This document shows positions 32,647 through 36,182 of a stretch of DNA of 36,182 nucleotides, piece by piece; within the stretch, counting starts at the first letter, position 1, and the number at the start of each line of letters is the position of its first letter. This stretch comes from JBKPNZ01 sp046732895 (GTDB taxonomy: Bacteria > Actinomycetota > Thermoleophilia > Solirubrobacterales > 70-9), in contig JBKPNZ010000043.1 of assembly GCA_046732895.1 (NCBI GenBank), positions 1 through 36,182 on the forward strand, given 5' to 3'. Position numbers and translations under genes: made by a program. The notes beneath the pieces were generated by a model that saw only the letters and a list, made by a program, of their open reading frames with translations, did not search any database and was not told the origin of the DNA.

Positions 32647-35250
32647 TTACGTCGCTTGTCTTCGCCCGGTCAGGAATCGCCTGCCCTCCTCGCAGCGCGC
32701 CCGATAGACCGTGAAGGCCTCGGATCGCTCCAGATCCTTCGTCTCCGAGGATACGACCCCGAGGGCGTCCGGGCAGCCGGAACCTTCCCAGTGAGCGAGA
32801 CCGAGCTCGAGCAGAACCCGCAAGCAGCGCGCCGCGGTTTCGGGCAGGCGCGGATAGGCGCCGTGGCCGGCCAGCGCTTCACAGAGAAAGCCGCCTCGGA
32901 GGGGGCCTTCGCTCGCGGCGACGCTGAGGTCGCGGTAGAGCTGCGCCAGGACCGGGCGCAGTGGCCACTGGGCCTCGTGTAGGCGCAGGGCGAGCTCGAC
33001 CTCGGGATCACCCCACGCCAGGTGAAGAAAGCCGTCGCCCGAGTCGGGACGAGAACGATCGGCGAGGTCCTCCAGGTGCGGGAAGGGCGCTGGGTCGATC
33101 ACGACGACATGCTCGAAGCGACGCGGCAGGTCGGAATCGCGCTCGAGCCGGTTCCAGTCGGCCAGGGCGACGCCGCGGCCGGCTGAATGGAGGGCCTCGA
33201 CGGCCGCATCGACGGCGCGGTCGGCGAATGCTCCCGCGGCCATGGCCAGCTGTCCCCCGCCGAAGCGCTCGGGGCTTGCGGCGCGTTCGACCAGCTCACG
33301 CCGACGCCGCGCGTCCGCACAGAGCACCAGCACCCGCTCCCCGCTCGAGGCGAGTGATGCAACCGTCGCCACACCGGAGGCGCCGCGTCGATCGACGACG
33401 CTGCGCCGCGCCCGTCCGCGTGCGGTCTCGATCAGGGATGGAGGTGGCCATTCCCCGAGTGGGGCATCGAGGGCCGCTTGCAGGCGCTCGAGCCACTCGG
33501 CGTCGGGCAACCGCGACACGCGGTCCGTCCGCTCGGGCCTCGCGATCCCAGGGTAGAGCTGGCCAAGGATCACGCGAGGCTCGACGGCGCCGTTCCAAGC
33601 ATTGATCTCCAGCCCGACCGAGACGTCGAAGGCCCCACCCTCCGCGGCGGCGTCGAGCTCCCCGTTTACGCCGAAGGCCACCCCGAGCGCCCTCCGGGGG
33701 CCGCTGCGAATGCTGAACCTGGCGTGCTTTAAGCCCTCGCCCATGCGGCGCACGTCGTCGACGCGCGCGCTGGGCACGAGCAGACGGACCTGCGGGTTGC
33801 CCTGCCCGAAGGGGCCGAGCCGGGCGAACTGCTCGGCGACGTTGAGGCCGAGGCTCTCGCCGCCGACGATCACGTCCACGCTCTCAGTGCGGGCCGGCGC
33901 GCCATCGCCCAGCGTCGCCGCCACGTGCGCGGCGAACGCCTCGCGGAACGCATCGACCTGGCCGGCCTCTATCTCGAGCCCTGCCGCCGCGCGGTGCCCG
34001 CCGAAGCGCTTGAGGTGCGCCTCGCACGCCCGCAGCCCTTCGAGCAGGTCGAATCCCGGGACGCTTCGGCCCGAGCCCCGGCCACCCCCCTCGCCGTCGA
34101 GGCCGATCAGGACAACGGGCCGGAGGTGACGCTCGGCCAGGCGCGAGGCGACGATCCCCACGACGCCCGGGTGCCAGCCCTCCCCGGCAACTACAAGTCC
34201 GGGGGCGTCCGCCAGCCCATCCGGGAGCTCGGCGCGAGCACGCTCGGCTGCGGTGAGCACCTCGCGCTCGGCCTCGCGGCGCTCAGCATTGCAGCGGTCG
34301 AGATCTCCGGCGATCGCCGCGGCCCGTTCCGGGTCCTCGGTCAACATCAGCTCGACGCCTGCATCCGCCCGGCGCATGCGGCCCGCCGCGTTGATCCGCG
34401 GGCCGAGGCGGAAGGCGAAATCGCCCTCGTCGAGGCGCTCGGGCTCGATTCGAGCCGCAGCCATCAGCGCACACAGGCCAGGGCGCTGGGCTCGGCGCGC
34501 CTCGGCAAGTCCGAGCCGCACCAGGGTCCGGTTCTCGCCGAGCAGCGGCACCATGTCCGCGACGGTCGCGAGGGCAACCAGATCGAGCTCGCCTTTCACG
34601 GCCGCCGCACCGCGCAGGGCCTCGGCGAGCTTGAACGCCACGCCAGCCGCGCAGAGGTCCGGGCAGGCGTAGCCTCGAAGGGCCGGGTGCAGCGTCATGC
34701 AGTCGGGGAGCTCCTCCCCGGGCTGGTGGTGGTCCGTGACGATCACCTCGATGCCCGCCGCTCGCGCCGCTCGGACCTCCGCGGCACAGGTGATGCCGCA
34801 ATCGACTGTGATGATCAGCTCGGTGCCGCGGGCGGCGAGCCGCTCCACCCCCTCCACGGTCAGCCCGTATCCGTCAGCGAGCCGCTCCGGGATGTACCAG
34901 TCGCACCGCGCGCCCTCGGCCCGCAGGGCTCGAACGAGGATCGAAGTGGCCGAGACCCCGTCGACGTCGTAGTCGCCGTGCACGGTGATTCGCCGCCCGG
35001 CGGCGATGGCCTCTCGCACGCGCCCGACAACCTCCTCCATCCCATCCATTCCGAAGGGATCGTGGCGTTCCTCGGCATCGAGGAAGGCGCGCGCCTCCTC
35101 GACCGTGCGGTAGCCGCGACGGACCAGCGTCACGGCCACCGGCTCGGCCAGATCCAGCGCCGAAGCGATCGCCCGCGCCTCGCCATACACATACGGCGCC
35201 AGCGTGAAGGTCGCTTCGGGCACGCCCAGGCGGGCCGCTTGAGTGGCCAT
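32647..35250 (-). CDS. recJ: Single-stranded-DNA-specific exonuclease RecJ
   Basis: RecJ is a 5'-3' ssDNA exonuclease in recombination and repair. The 867-residue protein has the DHH motifs VHGDYDVDGVSATS (90-102), VDCGI (149-153) and TDHH (172-175), DHHA1 with GGGRGSGRS and FGGHRAAAG, an OB-fold region (about 465-580) and an extra C-terminal part of roughly 280 residues with ERVLVLCADARRRREL and HVVVIDPAPFPHLEDL. That part resembles the helicase-like C-terminal extension seen in some Gram-positive RecJ proteins. There is no Shine-Dalgarno sequence; TAGCTT lies 6 nt before the ATG. Its 3' end may overlap the beginning of rel. Confidence 0.95.
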   Translation of the reverse strand: MATQAARLGVPEATFTLAPYVYGEARAIASALDLAEPVAVTLVRRGYRTVEEARAFLDAEERHDPFGMDGMEEVVGRVREAIAAGRRITVHGDYDVDGVSATSILVRALRAEGARCDWYIPERLADGYGLTVEGVERLAARGTELIITVDCGITCAAEVRAARAAGIEVIVTDHHQPGEELPDCMTLHPALRGYACPDLCAAGVAFKLAEALRGAAAVKGELDLVALATVADMVPLLGENRTLVRLGLAEARRAQRPGLCALMAAARIEPERLDEGDFAFRLGPRINAAGRMRRADAGVELMLTEDPERAAAIAGDLDRCNAERREAEREVLTAAERARAELPDGLADAPGLVVAGEGWHPGVVGIVASRLAERHLRPVVLIGLDGEGGGRGSGRSVPGFDLLEGLRACEAHLKRFGGHRAAAGLEIEAGQVDAFREAFAAHVAATLGDGAPARTESVDVIVGGESLGLNVAEQFARLGPFGQGNPQVRLLVPSARVDDVRRMGEGLKHARFSIRSGPRRALGVAFGVNGELDAAAEGGAFDVSVGLEINAWNGAVEPRVILGQLYPGIARPERTDRVSRLPDAEWLERLQAALDAPLGEWPPPSLIETARGRARRSVVDRRGASGVATVASLASSGERVLVLCADARRRRELVERAASPERFGGGQLAMAAGAFADRAVDAAVEALHSAGRGVALADWNRLERDSDLPRRFEHVVVIDPAPFPHLEDLADRSRPDSGDGFLHLAWGDPEVELALRLHEAQWPLRPVLAQLYRDLSVAASEGPLRGGFLCEALAGHGAYPRLPETAARCLRVLLELGLAHWEGSGCPDALGVVSSETKDLERSEAFTVYRARCEEGRRFLTGRRQAT

Positions 35251-35256
35251 GCGGCC

Positions 35257-35262
35257 AAGCTA
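35257..35262 (-). promoter_or_regulatory. -10 box TAGCTT of a probable leaderless promoter (recJ)
   Basis: TANNNT with 6 nt to the recJ ATG at 35250 and no Shine-Dalgarno sequence. It lies in the 66-bp divergent gap shared with the OsmC-family gene. Confidence 0.45.
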
Positions 35263-35304
35263 GGCTCCGCCCCGGACGCCTTCGCCGCCTGCGGCTCCAC
35301 GCTC

Positions 35305-35310
35305 CATACT
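35305..35310 (+). promoter_or_regulatory. -10-like box CATACT before the OsmC-family gene
   Basis: CATACT (compare TATACT) with 6 nt to ATG 35317. No Shine-Dalgarno sequence, so again probably leaderless. Confidence 0.4.
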
Positions 35311-35316
35311 TGCCGC

Positions 35317-35814
35317 ATGAACCTTCGCGAGACCCAAGCCCCACTCAAAGACCGCTACCGCTCCGACCCGAGTGCGTCCCGGATCACCCTCACCGCGAGG
35401 GCGAGCGAGGAGGACGCCCCAGTCGCCTGCTCGGTGGACCTGGGCCGCGCGATTCAGCAGGCGGAGGCGCACACGGGCGTCGGCGGGCCGGGAACCGCAG
35501 CCTGCTCAGGAGACCTCCTCCTCGGCGCACTTGCGGCGTGTGCTCAGCTCACGTGCCAGATGGTGGCCGCGAACGTGGGGATCGAGACCGAGCGAATAGC
35601 CGTCACCGTCGAGGGCGACCTCGACCTGTCGGGAACGCTGGGTGTCTCGCGCGAGGCCCCGGTCGGCTTCGCCGCGATTCGCCTGCGCTTCGACGTGGAG
35701 GCCCCGGGCGCCTCGCCCGAGGACCTCACCGCGTTGATCCAGAAGTCCGAGCGCCACTGCACGGTGCTGCAGACGCTTCGGCAGCCGCCGCCGGTCGAGA
35801 GCGCGCTCAGCTGA
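35317..35814 (+). CDS. OsmC/Ohr-family peroxiredoxin-like protein
   Basis: OsmC-family proteins reduce organic hydroperoxides with two conserved cysteines. The 165-residue protein has GDLLLGALAACAQLTC (C75 as candidate peroxidatic Cys) and SERHCTVLQTL (C148 as candidate resolving Cys), in the usual spacing and order. The frame is open far upstream opposite recJ, but ATG 35317 gives the normal family length and follows a -10-like box by 6 nt. It is divergent from recJ, and its last 8 nt overlap the convergent membrane-protein gene. Confidence 0.9.
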   Translation: MNLRETQAPLKDRYRSDPSASRITLTARASEEDAPVACSVDLGRAIQQAEAHTGVGGPGTAACSGDLLLGALAACAQLTCQMVAANVGIETERIAVTVEGDLDLSGTLGVSREAPVGFAAIRLRFDVEAPGASPEDLTALIQKSERHCTVLQTLRQPPPVESALS

Positions 35815-36082
35815 GCGCGGCTTGCTCGCGCTCGGCGCGGACGCCCACGGCGTAGACAACGGCGAGCCCGATGAGCGTGCCCGGCACGGCGTAGAGCATC
35901 GTGGCCAGGTCCGTGTCTCCGATGCTGTTGCCAGTGGCGATCTGAGCGACGGCGCCCGTGAGCATCGAGCCCGCGACGGCGCCCACGAAGGCCCCGACGA
36001 TCCCGCCCCAGAAGCGGTCCGGGAGGAACACGGTGAAGTGCCAGAGAGCAACGCCGGTCGTGAACCAGACGAGTGCGGCCAT
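35807..36082 (-). CDS. Small integral membrane protein, unknown function
   Basis: The 91-residue protein has three hydrophobic segments: about 3-20 (ALVWFTTGVALWHFTVFL), about 26-48 (GGIVGAFVGAVAGSMLTGAVAQI) and about 62-81 (MLYAVPGTLIGLAVVYAVGV). It has Gly-rich small-residue motifs (GxxxG) and a charged end (RAEREQ). I recognise no named family with confidence. It starts by a 1-nt overlap (TGATG) with the stop of an upstream gene that runs off the window, so it is at least second in its operon. The 3' end overlaps the OsmC gene. Confidence 0.72.
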   Translation of the reverse strand: MAALVWFTTGVALWHFTVFLPDRFWGGIVGAFVGAVAGSMLTGAVAQIATGNSIGDTDLATMLYAVPGTLIGLAVVYAVGVRAEREQAALS

Positions 36083-36182
36083 CAGCGATTCCTCCCATGC
36101 TTGCGGCGGCGCTTGCCCTGGCGCCGACGCTCGCGCTGCTGGCGCGCGGCGCGCTCGGCGGGGGTCTCGCGCCCAGCGGTTC
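36082..36182 (-). CDS. C-terminal tail of a further gene (cut by window edge)
   Basis: About 32 residues are visible, ending in a very basic tail (RQQRERRRQGKRRRKHGRNR) and a TGA that overlaps the next ATG. The frame continues to the window end. A basic C-terminal tail of this sort is common on actinobacterial membrane proteins such as SecF, which often lies near recJ/rel, but the fragment is too short to identify. Confidence 0.55.
   Translation of the reverse strand, partial: TAGRETPAERAARQQRERRRQGKRRRKHGRNR

Noticed and set aside
33925..35316. Upstream part of the long plus-strand frame that ends with the OsmC gene
   Set aside because: It is antisense to recJ. The OsmC domain has its normal length from ATG 35317 with a -10-like box just before it.

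Overview
The window is a GC-rich, densely packed chromosomal segment of a bacterium that looks like a deep-branching actinobacterium (Actinomycetota, possibly class Thermoleophilia). The reasons are an actinobacterial-type integration host factor (mIHF) in the order mihF-gmk-rpoZ-coaBC, a high-GC codon bias, many GTG/TTG starts, several leaderless-type promoters, and PyrR control of a pyr operon. The lineage is an inference. No phage, plasmid, CRISPR array or insertion sequence with a transposase is visible.

Layout. 1-6212 (all minus strand): infB (partial), nusA and rimP with an attenuator or terminator in front; then dtd and a TPR protein; then mihF-gmk-rpoZ-coaBC driven by a near-consensus promoter. 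6251-16512 (minus): a nine-gene pyrimidine operon transcribed pyrR-pyrB-pyrC-isochorismatase-carA-GNAT-carB-pyrK-pyrD. Most neighbours overlap by 1-20 nt. A PyrR-binding RNA hairpin covers the pyrR leader. 16540-19902: a haloalkane-dehalogenase-like hydrolase, ribonuclease Z, a secreted or anchored hypothetical protein, tRNA-Arg(CCG), a one-PASTA membrane-anchored protein and a 37-residue small protein with a near-perfect ribosome binding site. 19981-23518 (minus): a CDP-sugar pair (rfbF/rfbG-like), then a SAM-I riboswitch with an intrinsic terminator controlling a threonine-synthase-like PLP enzyme and a MoaD/ThiS-type sulfur carrier. 23548-30136: a GNAT protein, CorA, a HIT hydrolase, phosphomannomutase/phosphoglucomutase, an MBL hydrolase, a diacylglycerol-kinase-family lipid kinase and a second HIT protein. 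30137-36182: Rel (ppGpp synthetase/hydrolase), RecJ, an OsmC-family protein, a small membrane protein and the basic tail of a further gene.

How the genes work together. Most of the window is housekeeping: transcription and translation factors, de novo UMP synthesis, CoA and GMP synthesis, stringent response and DNA repair. The most interesting unit is the SAM riboswitch, threonine-synthase-like enzyme and sulfur carrier. SAM control and a thiocarboxylate-type carrier point to homocysteine/methionine synthesis from O-phosphohomoserine rather than to threonine synthesis.

The intergenic DNA is unusually rich in structure. There is a family of two-hairpin elements with compensatory stem changes (4817-4945 in tandem, 11785-11843, 25465-25568, and a partial copy at 23465-23495). 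There is a second, 43-bp hairpin repeat (17520 and 24254). A 179-bp nested palindrome surrounds one copy of that repeat. A 15-bp perfect inverted repeat lies at 27492-27537.
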